Source: Pseudarthrobacter sp. W1I19 (GTDB taxonomy: Bacteria > Actinomycetota > Actinomycetes > Actinomycetales > Micrococcaceae). Taken from it: DNA of 64,000 nucleotides. The notes under the pieces were generated by a model, which did no database searches, was not told where the DNA came from, and saw only the letters and a program-made list of their open reading frames with translations. Made by a program: the position numbers and the translations under genes. This document shows, piece by piece, positions 1 to 8,413 of this stretch; within the stretch, counting starts at the first letter, position 1, and each line of letters opens with the position of its first letter. The stretch lies in the NCBI RefSeq assembly GCF_030817835.1, contig NZ_JAUSZR010000001.1, forward strand, positions 4,030,001 through 4,094,000. Reading direction: 5' to 3'.

Positions 1-29
1 AACGGAACATCTGGATAAGGGCTGGCCAA

Positions 30-61
30 CGTTCTTGAACTGCTACTAGTCTTCAAGAACG
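30..61. terminator. Inverted repeat upstream of the dodecin gene
   Basis: Perfect 10-bp arms (CGTTCTTGAA / TTCAAGAACG) separated by 12 bases. It sits about 40 bases before the dodecin start. It could be the terminator of a gene left of the window or an operator; no T-run follows on either strand, so the role is open. Confidence 0.4.
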
Positions 62-102
62 GCCCGCAACCGGGAGCCCCAAGGCAATCACGAGGAGCGA
101 AG

Positions 103-315
103 TTGTCCAACCACACGTACAGCATTTCTGAAATTGTCGGCACGTCGGATCAGGGAGTGGACGACGCCGTCCGCAACGGTATCGCCAAGGCCTCCCAGAC
201 ACTGCGCAACCTTGACTGGTTCGAAGTGAAAGAAATCCGGGGGCACCTGGAAGACGGCAAGATCGCTGACTGGCAGGTGACCATCAAGCTCGGCTTCCGG
301 CTCGAAGAACAGTAA
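103..315 (+). CDS. Dodecin family flavin-binding protein
   Basis: A 70-residue protein of dodecin size and layout: the N-terminal YSISEIVGTS, the helix with GVDDAVRNGIAKASQT, and the central NLDWFEVKEIRGHLEDGKI are all typical of the family. Dodecins assemble into hollow dodecamers that bind riboflavin or FMN, with the central Trp (in LDWFEV) stacking on the isoalloxazine ring, and are thought to buffer or store free flavin in the cytoplasm. The start is TTG, chosen because GAGGAG lies 5 bases upstream and the sequence before it is not dodecin-like. The gene stands alone, followed at once by a strong hairpin, so it is probably monocistronic. Confidence 0.9.
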   Translation: MSNHTYSISEIVGTSDQGVDDAVRNGIAKASQTLRNLDWFEVKEIRGHLEDGKIADWQVTIKLGFRLEEQ

Positions 316-324
316 TTTCGAAGA

Positions 325-385
325 CAACTGACCCGCAGTAAACGTCGCGAAACCCGAAACACGGACGTTATCTGCGGGTCAGTTG
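325..385. terminator. Long perfect hairpin between convergent genes
   Basis: Perfect 14-bp arms (CAACTGACCCGCAG / CTGCGGGTCAGTTG) enclose a 33-base loop that itself holds near-complementary AACGTC / GACGTT. It lies between the dodecin stop and the stop of the opposite-strand small gene, the place for a bidirectional terminator. There is no T-run, which is common in high-GC actinobacteria. Confidence 0.6.
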
Positions 386-399
386 GGGTTAAGCAGGAC

Positions 400-615
400 C
401 TAGTTAGCCGAGACAGTGCCCGCTGTCCGCCGCCGCCACACGGTGGGGACGCCGTCGAACGCTGGAAACACGTGGCCTTCGAAGAAGGACAGCACGGTGT
501 GCGGATCGTGGTCGGGGCTCCAGAGACCGGACACGGGGCAGTGTGAGCCGGTGGCGGTGGAGGGAGTGCCGGCGGGCGAGGCCTGGCGTTCCTTGAGCAG
601 TGCGATGCGTTTCAT
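400..615 (-). CDS. Small hypothetical protein, 71 aa
   Basis: I do not recognise a named family. The protein starts MKRIALLKERQ, contains a Cys-Pro (HCPVSGLWSP), and ends in a conserved-looking run (LSFFEGHVFPAFDGVPTVWR) whose aromatic and Gly/Pro pattern looks coding rather than random. The start at 615 is chosen because AAGGA lies 11 bases upstream; two earlier in-frame ATGs have no usable ribosome site. No signal peptide or membrane segment is visible. It is transcribed toward the dodecin hairpin. An overlapping plus-strand reading frame looks less protein-like. Confidence 0.5.
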   Translation of the reverse strand: MKRIALLKERQASPAGTPSTATGSHCPVSGLWSPDHDPHTVLSFFEGHVFPAFDGVPTVWRRRTAGTVSAN

Positions 616-734
616 CGTTGAGACCATCCTTGGGTAAGCAGTTCGTGCTTCCAGCCTAGGAAGGCGGCAACAGCTTCCCAATGGGCTCCTGGCCAGAATC
701 AGCGTGCGGAGCTGGCCAAATGTACAGCGACGTT

Positions 735-1646
735 TTACTCGCCGGTTTCCACAACGGCGGCCGGAGCCTCCGCCGTCGGAAACTGCGGCTGCCCGTTGCC
801 GGCGTCGGCGTCGGCTCCAAGGCTGCCCAGCAAGGCGAGGGCATCCGACGACGGCGAGCCGGGCCGGGCGGAATAGATCCGAAGCGTCTGGTCGGGATCG
901 TCCGGGAGGACGAGGCTTTCAAAGTTCAGTTCGAGGTCCCCGACAGCGGGGTGGTGCAGGCGTACTGTCCCGGCGGACCGGCTGGCCACGCGGTGGCCCG
1001 CCCACCATTGCCGGAAGTGTTCGCTGTTGACCGCCAGTTCACCCACCAGCTGGTTGGCCTGCGGGTCATTCGGGTGCCGGCCAACATCGAGGCGGAGCGC
1101 TCCTGCGGCCTCTGCGGCCACCGCCTTCCAGTCGCGGAACAGGTCCCGGGCGGCGGGGTCGAGAATGAGCCAGCGGGTGAGATTCCTTTCCGCCGCCGGC
1201 AGCGCCGGGAACTCCGTGAAGAGCAGGAAGGCCAGCCGGTTCCCGGCCAGTACATCGCTGCGGCGCCCCAGCACCATGGCCCCCACGCCGCCCACAGCTT
1301 CCAGCAGATGGCGCAGCGCAGGGCGGACGGCCTGCGCCGGTTGCCCGCCCGCCCGCGGTGCCGCGGCGCAGTTCTCCAGCAGGTCCATCATGTGCGCGTG
1401 CTCGCTGCTGCTGAGCCGGAGTGCCCGGGACACGGCGTCCAGTACCGTGCGTGAAGGGTGGATGTTCCGGCCTTGCTCCAGGCGGACGTAGTAGTCCGTG
1501 CTGACTCCCGCCAGCCGGGCCACCTCCTCGCGCCGCAGTCCCGGCACCCTCCGGGCACCGGATGCGGTCCCCGCACCGATGTCCTCCGGGCTCAGCCGGG
1601 ACCGCATGGCTTTGAGGAATTTTCCGAACTCGGCGCTTTGACCCAT
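735..1646 (-). CDS. XRE-family regulator with MmyB-like ligand-binding domain
   Basis: 303 residues. Roughly the first 85 residues form a helix-turn-helix of the XRE type (LRREEVARLAGVSTDYYVRL, then LEQGRNIHPS), followed by a PAS-like MmyB ligand-binding domain with the usual landmarks (NRLAFLLFTEFPA, LAVNSEHFRQWWAGH, and HHPAVGDLELNFE near the C-terminus). Such regulators are common in actinobacteria, often beside a divergent oxidoreductase gene, and are thought to sense small lipophilic ligands. That is exactly the arrangement here: an aldo/keto reductase starts 215 bases away on the other strand, and a 17-bp palindrome lies between. The start ATG (MGQSAEFG) is chosen by fit to the family N-terminus; no strong ribosome site precedes it. 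Confidence 0.85.
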   Translation of the reverse strand: MGQSAEFGKFLKAMRSRLSPEDIGAGTASGARRVPGLRREEVARLAGVSTDYYVRLEQGRNIHPSRTVLDAVSRALRLSSSEHAHMMDLLENCAAAPRAGGQPAQAVRPALRHLLEAVGGVGAMVLGRRSDVLAGNRLAFLLFTEFPALPAAERNLTRWLILDPAARDLFRDWKAVAAEAAGALRLDVGRHPNDPQANQLVGELAVNSEHFRQWWAGHRVASRSAGTVRLHHPAVGDLELNFESLVLPDDPDQTLRIYSARPGSPSSDALALLGSLGADADAGNGQPQFPTAEAPAAVVETGE

Positions 1647-1713
1647 GCAGACCATTGTGACCCGCGCAGTCCACCAGGTTCTACCGCCGGCCACCCGCTT
1701 TCCACAACGAAGG

Positions 1714-1730
1714 TAGGACTGGCAGTCCTA
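1714..1730. promoter_or_regulatory. 17-bp palindromic operator between divergent genes
   Basis: TAGGACTGGCAGTCCTA is a perfect palindrome (8-bp arms, one central base). It sits between the MmyB-type regulator and the aldo/keto reductase, 26 bases upstream of a plausible promoter for the latter. It is the obvious binding site for the neighbouring regulator; that link is inferred. Confidence 0.65.
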
Positions 1731-1755
1731 GGAAAAACAAGATCAGCCTTGCTTA

Positions 1756-1784
1756 CTGACATGGCGGCTAAAAGTGCATAGGCT
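1756..1784 (+). promoter_or_regulatory. Putative promoter of the aldo/keto reductase pair
   Basis: CTGACA, 17 bases, TAGGCT: acceptable -35 and -10 boxes for the housekeeping sigma factor, about 78 bases upstream of the start codon at 1862. Confidence 0.4.
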
Positions 1785-1861
1785 CAATAGCGAGCCAGGC
1801 GGAAACCGCTTTCTCATGGTCGAGTCCACGGCACCCACCCAGAATCTTTCAAGGAGCCCCT

Positions 1862-2683
1862 ATGTCAGAGCTGACACTGAACAACGGCATCACCGTCCCC
1901 CAACTTGGTTTCGGTGTTTTCCAGGTGCCGCCGGAAGACACCCAGCGGGCCGTCGAGGACGCCCTCGAAGCGGGGTACCGCCACATCGATACAGCCGCCG
2001 CCTACCGCAACGAAGCAGGCGTAGGGGCTGCCATCGCGGCCGCCGGTATCCCGCGCGATGACATCTTCATCACCACCAAACTTCGGAACGGCGAACAGGA
2101 CCGGGCGCAGGCGGCATTCCAGAACAGCCGCAAAGCCCTCGGCCTGGATTACGTGGACCTGTACCTTATCCACTGGCCGGTCCCGTCCCAAGGGCTGTAT
2201 GTTCAGGCCTGGAAGGAAATGGAGCGGTTGTACGAAAACAACGAGATCCGTGCCATTGGGGTATCCAACTTCCTCGCCGAACACCTGGACAAGCTGCTGG
2301 AGTCCGCAGAGATCACTCCGGCCGTCAACCAGATCGAACTCCACCCCAGCTACCAGCAGGCGGAATTGGCGGACAAGTGCAGGAACCTGGGCATCGCCGT
2401 CGAGGCTTACAGTCCCCTGGGCCGGGGCGCGGACCTGAACGGCAATGCCGTGACCAGCATCGCCAATGCCCACAACGCCACCACCGCCCAGGTGGTCCTC
2501 GCCTGGCACCTGGCCGCCGGGAACATTGTGATCCCGAAGTCCAGCCAGGCCTCCCGGATCCGGGAAAACTTCGCCGCCTCAGGCCTCACCCTTTCCAGCG
2601 AGGAGATCGCGGCGATCACCGCCCTGGAGTCCGGAGCACGCCTTGGCTCCGATCCCGCCGTCGCCTCCTTCACCCAGCTGTAG
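1862..2683 (+). CDS. Aldo/keto reductase (2,5-diketogluconate reductase-like)
   Basis: 273 residues, normal for the single-domain (beta/alpha)8 NADPH-dependent aldo/keto reductases of the 2,5-diketo-D-gluconate reductase group. The catalytic set is visible: Asp and Tyr in YRHIDTAAAYRNE, Lys in IFITTKL, His in LIHWPVP; the NADP-binding IPKSSQASRIREN is near the C-terminus. It should reduce a small aldehyde or ketone in the cytoplasm; the physiological substrate cannot be read from the sequence. AAGGAG lies just before the ATG. It is first of three co-directional oxidoreductase genes and faces the MmyB-type regulator, which probably controls it. Confidence 0.92.
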   Translation: MSELTLNNGITVPQLGFGVFQVPPEDTQRAVEDALEAGYRHIDTAAAYRNEAGVGAAIAAAGIPRDDIFITTKLRNGEQDRAQAAFQNSRKALGLDYVDLYLIHWPVPSQGLYVQAWKEMERLYENNEIRAIGVSNFLAEHLDKLLESAEITPAVNQIELHPSYQQAELADKCRNLGIAVEAYSPLGRGADLNGNAVTSIANAHNATTAQVVLAWHLAAGNIVIPKSSQASRIRENFAASGLTLSSEEIAAITALESGARLGSDPAVASFTQL

Positions 2684-2709
2684 CAGCACTCAACCCAAAG
2701 GATCCAACC

Positions 2710-3681
2710 ATGCAGTACACCCACCTTGGCCGCTCAGGCCTGAAGGTCTCCCGGCTCTGCCTGGGCACCATGAACTTTGGGCCGCAGACCGAGGAGGCCA
2801 ATGCCCACAGCATCATGGACTCCGCGCACGGGAACGGCATCAACTTCTTCGATACCGCCAACGTGTACGGCGGCGCCGGGCACCGTGGCTGGACCGAAGA
2901 AATCATCGGCCGCTGGTTCGCCAAGGGCGGCGAGCGCCGCGAGCACACCGTCCTGGCTACCAAGCTTTACGGAACCATGACGGACCGGCCCAACGAATCA
3001 AAGCTGTCCGCGCTGAACATCCGCCGCGCCCTGGATGCGAGCCTGAAGCGCCTGCAGACGGACTACATCGACATCTACCAGTTCCACCACATCGACCGGG
3101 ACACACCCTGGGACGAGATCTGGCAGGCCATCGAGGTCGCCGTGCAACAGGGGAAGATCCTGTACTCCGGGAGCAGCAACTTCGCGGGGTGGCACATCGC
3201 CCAGGCCCAGGAAGCTGCCCGGCGGCGGAACTACACCGGACTTGTCAGCGAGCAATCCATCTACAACCTGTTCATGCGGCAGGTTGAGCTCGAGGTCATC
3301 CCGGCCGCCCAGCAGTACGGACTGGGACTCATCCCCTGGTCCCCACTCCAGGGCGGACTGCTGGGCGGCGTCCTGAAGAAGGAGCAGCAGGGCGTCCGGC
3401 GGAGCGAGGGGCGCGCCGCCGAAACGCTCAAGAAGCACCGGGACCAGATCCAGCAGTACGAGGATTTTGCCGACGAGCTGGGCCAGGAACCCGGCGACAT
3501 CGCCCTCGCCTGGCTGCTGCACCAGCCCGCCGTCACCGCACCCATTGTGGGGCCGCGGACCCAGGAACAGCTCGACACCGCAATCCGGGCCCTGGACGTC
3601 ACTCTCGACGCCGATGCCCTCAAGCGGCTCGATGACATCTTCCCCGGGCACAAGACGGCGCCGGAAGACTACGCGTGGTGA
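2710..3681 (+). CDS. Aldo/keto reductase (voltage-channel beta/YghZ-like group)
   Basis: 323 residues, starting MQYTHLGRSGLKVSRL with AAAGGA 7 bases upstream of the ATG. Landmarks of the larger AKR subgroup: LCLGTMNFGPQ, NFFDTANVYGG (Asp, Tyr), VLATKLYG (Lys), YQFHHIDRD (His), and a C-terminal cofactor-binding PIVGPRTQEQLD. It follows the previous reductase by 26 bases and overlaps the next gene by 7 bases, so the three form one transcription unit. A longer open frame begins at 2377 but lies inside the upstream gene in another frame and is not used. Substrate unknown; general NADPH-linked carbonyl reduction is the safe call. Confidence 0.92.
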   Translation: MQYTHLGRSGLKVSRLCLGTMNFGPQTEEANAHSIMDSAHGNGINFFDTANVYGGAGHRGWTEEIIGRWFAKGGERREHTVLATKLYGTMTDRPNESKLSALNIRRALDASLKRLQTDYIDIYQFHHIDRDTPWDEIWQAIEVAVQQGKILYSGSSNFAGWHIAQAQEAARRRNYTGLVSEQSIYNLFMRQVELEVIPAAQQYGLGLIPWSPLQGGLLGGVLKKEQQGVRRSEGRAAETLKKHRDQIQQYEDFADELGQEPGDIALAWLLHQPAVTAPIVGPRTQEQLDTAIRALDVTLDADALKRLDDIFPGHKTAPEDYAW

Positions 3682-4703
3682 ACCCACTCGTTCACGAGGC
3701 CTATACTGTGGCGCCGAAAAGCATCCTTTTCATTGGCGGCACCGGGGTCATCAGCGCGGCGGCGGCACAACGCGCCGCCGCGCTGGGCCACCGGCTGACA
3801 ATCCTCAACCGGGGCCAGTCCACCAGGCCGGTCCCGGAAGGGGTGGAGACCCTGTCCGCGGACGTCCGCGACGCTTCAGCGGTCCGGGAGTCCTTGGCGG
3901 GCCGGGAGTTCGACGCCGTTGCGGACTTCATCACTTACACCCCTGAGCAAGCCAAGGCCAGCCTGGACCTGTTCGCCGGCCGCACCAGACAGTACGTTTT
4001 CATCAGTTCCGCATCCGCCTACCAGAAGCCGCCAACCCGGTTGCCGATCAGGGAGTCCACGCCGCTCAAGAATCCGTTCTGGCAGTATTCGCGGGACAAG
4101 ATCGCCTGCGAGGAGCTGCTCTTCCAGGCCTATCGCGAGCAGGACTTTCCGCTCACGGTGATTCGGCCGTCCCACACCTATGACCGCACCAAGATCGCCA
4201 TGGTGGGCGGCTGGACGGACATCCACCGAATGCGTGCCGGACTGCCGGTCATGGTGCATGGCGACGGCACCTCGCTCTGGACACTGACCCACAGCCGGGA
4301 CTTCGCCAAGGCGTTCGTGGGGCTGCTGGGACGCCCGCAGGCAGTGGGCGAAAGCTACACCATCACCTCGGACGAGTACCTGCCCTGGAACCAGATCTAC
4401 CAGCTGTTCGCCCGGGCGGCAGGGGTTCCGGAACCGGAACTGGTCCACGTCGCCTCGGAGACCATCGCCGCCCACAGCGACGAGCTGGGCCCGAACCTGC
4501 TGGGCGACCGCTCCCACTCGGTCATTTTCGACAACACCAAAATCAAATCCCTGGTGCCCGACTACTGCGCAACCATCCCCTTTGCTGACGGCGCGCAGGA
4601 GATCGTGGACTGGTACGACGCCAACCCTGATCTCCAGGTGGTGGACCGGAAATTTATGGACCTTAGCGACCGGTTGACCGGCTGGGCCCGCGGCGGAGCC
4701 TGA
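3675..4703 (+). CDS. NAD-dependent epimerase/dehydratase family protein (extended SDR)
   Basis: 342 residues. An N-terminal Rossmann fold opens with ILFIGGTGVISAA, a Gly-rich motif of the atypical/extended SDRs that resemble plant chloroplast RNA-binding and isoflavone reductase-like proteins. Further marks are VFISSASAYQKP, FWQYSRDKIACEELL (the YxxxK pair) and LTVIRPSHTYD. It likely binds NAD(P) and acts on a sugar nucleotide or small metabolite; substrate unknown. The GTG start overlaps the end of the preceding reductase by 7 bases and has GGAAG 8 bases upstream; a second GTG at 3708 is possible. Confidence 0.8.
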   Translation: MVNPLVHEAYTVAPKSILFIGGTGVISAAAAQRAAALGHRLTILNRGQSTRPVPEGVETLSADVRDASAVRESLAGREFDAVADFITYTPEQAKASLDLFAGRTRQYVFISSASAYQKPPTRLPIRESTPLKNPFWQYSRDKIACEELLFQAYREQDFPLTVIRPSHTYDRTKIAMVGGWTDIHRMRAGLPVMVHGDGTSLWTLTHSRDFAKAFVGLLGRPQAVGESYTITSDEYLPWNQIYQLFARAAGVPEPELVHVASETIAAHSDELGPNLLGDRSHSVIFDNTKIKSLVPDYCATIPFADGAQEIVDWYDANPDLQVVDRKFMDLSDRLTGWARGGA

Positions 4704-4747
4704 GCTGCCCGGAGCCCCGCCGGGTCGCGAGTCCCGCCAGTCATTTC

Positions 4748-4759
4748 TACAACGTTCTA
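4748..4759. promoter_or_regulatory. TACAACGTTCTA motif shared with the GH51 gene
   Basis: Imperfect palindrome around AACGTT, about 105 bases before the rhamnogalacturonan lyase start. TACAACGTTATA occurs upstream of the arabinofuranosidase gene at 43842-43853. A shared site for one pectin/arabinan regulator is inferred. Confidence 0.45.
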
Positions 4760-4790
4760 AATACCGTCTTTTGCGTTGTCCCGCAAGGGC

Positions 4791-4840
4791 TTGTTTTCTT
4801 CGTACACCTCACACTAGGTTACTGGGGAAGCGTTTTCCCA
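4791..4840 (+). promoter_or_regulatory. Promoter and overlapping LacI-type operator of the PL11 gene
   Basis: TTGTTT (4791-4796), 18 bases, TAGGTT (4815-4820) make a plausible promoter. Immediately downstream, TGGGGAAGCGTTTTCCCA (4823-4840) is an 18-bp pseudo-palindrome (14 of 18 positions symmetric, central CG) of the LacI/GalR operator kind. It would cover the start of transcription, the position of a repressor site. Confidence 0.6.
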
Positions 4841-4864
4841 TCCGAGATTTGAAAGGATTCACTG

Positions 4865-7417
4865 ATGAATCCGAGCCGTACCCCCGCGCGCGTCCTGTCC
4901 GTCGCCGCCGTCGGAATTGCCCTCACGTTCGGCTGCCTCACAGCCCCGGCCTCCGCCGTCGGCCCCTCTCCCAAGCCAGGCACGCCCGGCATCCAGCTGG
5001 ACCACCTGGACCGCGGCCTGGTGGCCGCCAAGACATCAGAAGGAGTGTTCCTCAGCTGGCGCCTGCTCGGCCACGAAGCCACCGGCTCCTCCGCCACGGG
5101 CGTCACCGGCACGGACTTCAATGTCTACCGGGACGGCCAGAAGCTGGCAACCGTCACGGACAGCACCAATTTCCAGGACACGGCCGGAACCGCAACGTCC
5201 GAGTACCAGGTGCGTGCCGTCGTCGGCGGCGTTGAACTGGACCGCAGCGCCACCGCCACGTCCTGGGGCGGCAACTTCAAGGACATTCCGCTGAAGAAGC
5301 CGGCCGACGGCGTCACGCCCGCCGGCCAGGCCTACACGTACGCCGCCAACGATGCCTCCATCGGCGACGTGGACGGCGACGGCCAGTACGAGTTCGTCGT
5401 CAAATGGGACCCGAACAACTCCAAGGACGTCTCGCAGGTGGGCTACACCGGCAACACCTACGTGGACACCTACAAAGCTGACGGCACCCTGCTCCACCGG
5501 ATCGACCTGGGCGTCAACATCCGCTCCGGCGCGCACTATACCCAGTTGCTGGTCAACGATTTCGACGGCGACGGCCGGGCCGAGATGATGATGAAAACCG
5601 CCCCCGGGACCAAGAGCACCAACTTCAACGCCGACGGCAGTGTCGCCTCAGAGAACTTCATTTCACTGCTGCAGCAGGACATCAACGCCGGCTACTCAAA
5701 CTCGGATGACTACCGGATGAGCGCCGCAGACTACTACCAGCACATGGTCAAGACGTTCCAGGGCTGGACCGAGCACCCCGAAGTCAAGGCCGGACACTGG
5801 CCCGCCACGCTCGAGGAAGCGTTCGGTATCTCGAAGAAGTACCAGTACCCGCTGTCCCAGGCAGACGCCGAGGCCTTGACTGACTACTTCATGGACGTCT
5901 ATGCCCCGTCCCGCAGCGCCCGCAACAACCTGCGCGCCTTCGAAGGCTTCATCGTCTCCGGCCCCGAGTACCTCACCGTGTTCGAGGGTGCCACGGGCAA
6001 GGAGCTGAAGACGGTTGCCTACGAGCCGGGCCGGCACGACGACGGACTCATGTGGGGCGACTACGCCATGGCCCGCATCGAGCCGGGCAACCGCGTGGAC
6101 CGCTTCCTGGCCGGGGTCGCCTACCTGGACGGCAAGAAGCCGGCCGCGGTTTTCGCCCGAGGCTACTACACGCGCAGCACGCTCGCCGCCTACACCTGGG
6201 ACGGGTCAGATCTCGCGCCCGTGTGGAATGTGGATTCAGGCTGGACGCCCATGACCAACCCGTTCAACGATTCCCCGCACGGCCGCGACGGCACCGATCC
6301 CGAGCTCGGCAAGTTCACAACCCAGGGCTTCCATTCTTTGAGCGCCTCTGATGTGGACGGCGACGGCAAGCAGGAGATCGTCTACGGCTCGGCCACAATC
6401 GACGACGACGGGTCCCTGCTGTACAGCTCGTTCGACACCCTGCCGGCCGGCAGCGCCGTACCCGGCGAAGAGGCGCGCCTGGGCCACGGCGACGCCATGC
6501 ACGTCACCGACATCGACCCGGCCCGTCCCGGCAAGGAAATTTTCACCGTCCACGAAGGTGCCACCTACGCGCCCTACGGCTACGCCATGCGTGACGCCGC
6601 CACCGGTGACGTCCTCTTCGGTGCCTACTCCGGCAAGGACACCGGCCGCGGCATGATCGGTGACGTGGATCCCACCGTTCCCGGCATTGAGAACTGGGCC
6701 ATCGGCATGCAGTCCGCCGACGGCGACAAGCTTTCCACGTCCACTCCGGGCACCAACATGAGCATCAAATGGGCTGCGGACATGACCACGCAAATTGTCA
6801 ACGGCGCCGGGGACCAGACGCCCACCATCGATGACTGGAAGCGCGGCAGGCTCCTCACCGCAACGGACACCCGTACCAACAACGGCACCAAGGGCACACC
6901 AAGCCTGGTGGCGGATGTAGTGGGCGACTGGCGCGAGGAACTGCTGGTGCGGACGGCGGACAGCTCCGCGCTGCGGATGTACCTCAGCACCGAGGTAACC
7001 AACCACAAGCTCTACACGCTGATGCATGACCCCCAGTACCGCGCAGAGGTTGCCCGGCAGAACACCGCCTACAACCAGCCCGCCTACACGGACTTCTACT
7101 TCGCCTCGGACATGGATTTCGGCAATGTTCCCCTGCGCGCGGCCTGGCTGCCCGGCAGCGTGAAGGCACTGCAGCATGTGCTGGAGGACCTGGTGGAGTC
7201 TGGAGACGTGGCGGGGCCTGTGGGCAGCCAGCTGGCTGCCAGCGTGCAGCAGGCAGCGAAAGCAGTGGAAGACGGCGATGCCGGCAAGGCAGCACAGGCG
7301 CTGAAGCGTTTCGTGGATTTCCTCGGCCAGCAGAAGGGCCCTGACAAGGTGTCCGACACCGCCCGCGTATCCCTGACGTACAACGCAGAAAATATTCTGC
7401 GGGCCTTCGAGGGGTAG
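4865..7417 (+). CDS. Secreted rhamnogalacturonan lyase, PL11 family, with FIMAH domain
   Basis: 850 residues. A Sec signal peptide (cleavage after PASA near residue 31) is followed by a short beta-rich domain (about 45-135) and then the eight-bladed beta-propeller of PL11 rhamnogalacturonan endolyases (YesW/YesX type), with calcium-binding DVDGDGQYE (about 175), NDFDGDGRAE (about 236) and DVDGDGKQE (about 496). It cleaves the rhamnose-galacturonate backbone of pectin by beta-elimination outside the cell. The last 85 residues (ALQHVLEDLVESGDVAG to YNAENIL) match a FIMAH domain, a helical module of actinobacterial secreted enzymes. AAAGGA lies 8 bases before the ATG. An operator overlaps its promoter, suggesting LacI-type repression. 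Confidence 0.92.
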   Translation: MNPSRTPARVLSVAAVGIALTFGCLTAPASAVGPSPKPGTPGIQLDHLDRGLVAAKTSEGVFLSWRLLGHEATGSSATGVTGTDFNVYRDGQKLATVTDSTNFQDTAGTATSEYQVRAVVGGVELDRSATATSWGGNFKDIPLKKPADGVTPAGQAYTYAANDASIGDVDGDGQYEFVVKWDPNNSKDVSQVGYTGNTYVDTYKADGTLLHRIDLGVNIRSGAHYTQLLVNDFDGDGRAEMMMKTAPGTKSTNFNADGSVASENFISLLQQDINAGYSNSDDYRMSAADYYQHMVKTFQGWTEHPEVKAGHWPATLEEAFGISKKYQYPLSQADAEALTDYFMDVYAPSRSARNNLRAFEGFIVSGPEYLTVFEGATGKELKTVAYEPGRHDDGLMWGDYAMARIEPGNRVDRFLAGVAYLDGKKPAAVFARGYYTRSTLAAYTWDGSDLAPVWNVDSGWTPMTNPFNDSPHGRDGTDPELGKFTTQGFHSLSASDVDGDGKQEIVYGSATIDDDGSLLYSSFDTLPAGSAVPGEEARLGHGDAMHVTDIDPARPGKEIFTVHEGATYAPYGYAMRDAATGDVLFGAYSGKDTGRGMIGDVDPTVPGIENWAIGMQSADGDKLSTSTPGTNMSIKWAADMTTQIVNGAGDQTPTIDDWKRGRLLTATDTRTNNGTKGTPSLVADVVGDWREELLVRTADSSALRMYLSTEVTNHKLYTLMHDPQYRAEVARQNTAYNQPAYTDFYFASDMDFGNVPLRAAWLPGSVKALQHVLEDLVESGDVAGPVGSQLAASVQQAAKAVEDGDAGKAAQALKRFVDFLGQQKGPDKVSDTARVSLTYNAENILRAFEG

Positions 7418-7446
7418 GACGGCCGGATAGGGGAGAGACTGTTGCA

Positions 7447-8280
7447 ATGACACTTGCACCGCTGATCAAACTCAACGACGGTAACTCCATCCCCCAACTG
7501 GGCCTTGGCACCTGGCCGCTGGACGACGATCAGGCGGCCACCGCCGTCGTACAAGCCCTGGAAACCGGGTACCGGCACATCGATACTGCCGCGAAATACG
7601 GCAACGAGCGCGGCGTCGGGAACGGTGTCCGGGCCAGCGGTGTGGACCGCGGGGACCTGTTCATCACCACCAAGCTGGACGGCCAGTACCAGGGCAACGA
7701 CCGCGCCGTTGAGGGGCTGGACGGTGCGCTGGAGCGGCTGGGGCTCGACTATGTTGATCTTCTCCTGATCCACTGGCCGCTCCCCCAGCGCGATGAATAT
7801 GTGTCCACGTGGAAGACCTTTGAGCGGTTGCAGGCGGAGGGCAAGGTGCGTTCCATCGGCGTTTCCAACTTCAAGCGGGCCCACCTCGAGCGGCTCATGG
7901 CCGAAACGGAGGTGGTGCCGGCGGTGAACCAGATCCAGCTCAGCCCGGCTATTACCCGGGCCGCGGAGCGGGAGTTCCACGAAAAGCATGGCATCATCAC
8001 GGAGTCTTACAGCCCGCTGGGTGGATCCGGGGCCAGCCTGCTTGATGCTCCCATCCTGTCCCAACTGGCCGAAAAACATGGAAAAACGCCCGGTCAACTG
8101 GTCCTGCGCTGGCATATTCAGCACGGACTTGTAACGATTCCGAAAACAGCAAATCCGGAGCGGATGGGGGAGAACCTGGACATCTTTGATTTCGCCCTGG
8201 ATCCGCAGGATCTCGCGGAATTGGCCATCCTCGACGAGGGTCCGGGGGCAGGCAATGATTCCGACGTGACGGGGCACTGA
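7447..8280 (+). CDS. Aldo/keto reductase (2,5-diketogluconate reductase-like)
   Basis: 277 residues, same subgroup as the reductase at 1862. Catalytic residues are present: Asp and Tyr in YRHIDTAAKYGNE, Lys in LFITTKLDG, His in LLIHWPLP, and the cofactor motif TIPKTANPERMGEN near the C-terminus. It begins 29 bases after the pectin lyase with no terminator between, so it may be co-transcribed; a role in handling sugar aldehydes released from pectin is possible but only inferred from position. Confidence 0.9.
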   Translation: MTLAPLIKLNDGNSIPQLGLGTWPLDDDQAATAVVQALETGYRHIDTAAKYGNERGVGNGVRASGVDRGDLFITTKLDGQYQGNDRAVEGLDGALERLGLDYVDLLLIHWPLPQRDEYVSTWKTFERLQAEGKVRSIGVSNFKRAHLERLMAETEVVPAVNQIQLSPAITRAAEREFHEKHGIITESYSPLGGSGASLLDAPILSQLAEKHGKTPGQLVLRWHIQHGLVTIPKTANPERMGENLDIFDFALDPQDLAELAILDEGPGAGNDSDVTGH

Positions 8281-8327
8281 AAAAGGCCTGAACTGCGCTT
8301 TTTGTTATCTTCGGGGTTGGCAAACAG

Positions 8328-8347
8328 ATAGTAAGCATGATTACTAT
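8328..8347. promoter_or_regulatory. 20-bp palindrome upstream of GlsB-type stress gene
   Basis: ATAGTAAGCATGATTACTAT is symmetric at 18 of 20 positions. It lies 67 bases before the start of the small membrane protein gene and 47 bases after the previous stop. An AGTAAG-CTTACT type palindrome looks like a binding site for a dimeric regulator; the protein is not identified. Confidence 0.55.
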
Positions 8348-8413
8348 TGAGGCAGAAGGATGAAGTGCTTCCGGGATCCGGAGGCCTCCTTTACTTAGGA
8401 AGAGGAACGAAAA

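Noticed and set aside
8280..8303. Terminator AAAAAG...CTTTTT after the aldo/keto reductase
   Set aside because: Only six A/T-rich pairs with a 12-base loop; too weak to call.
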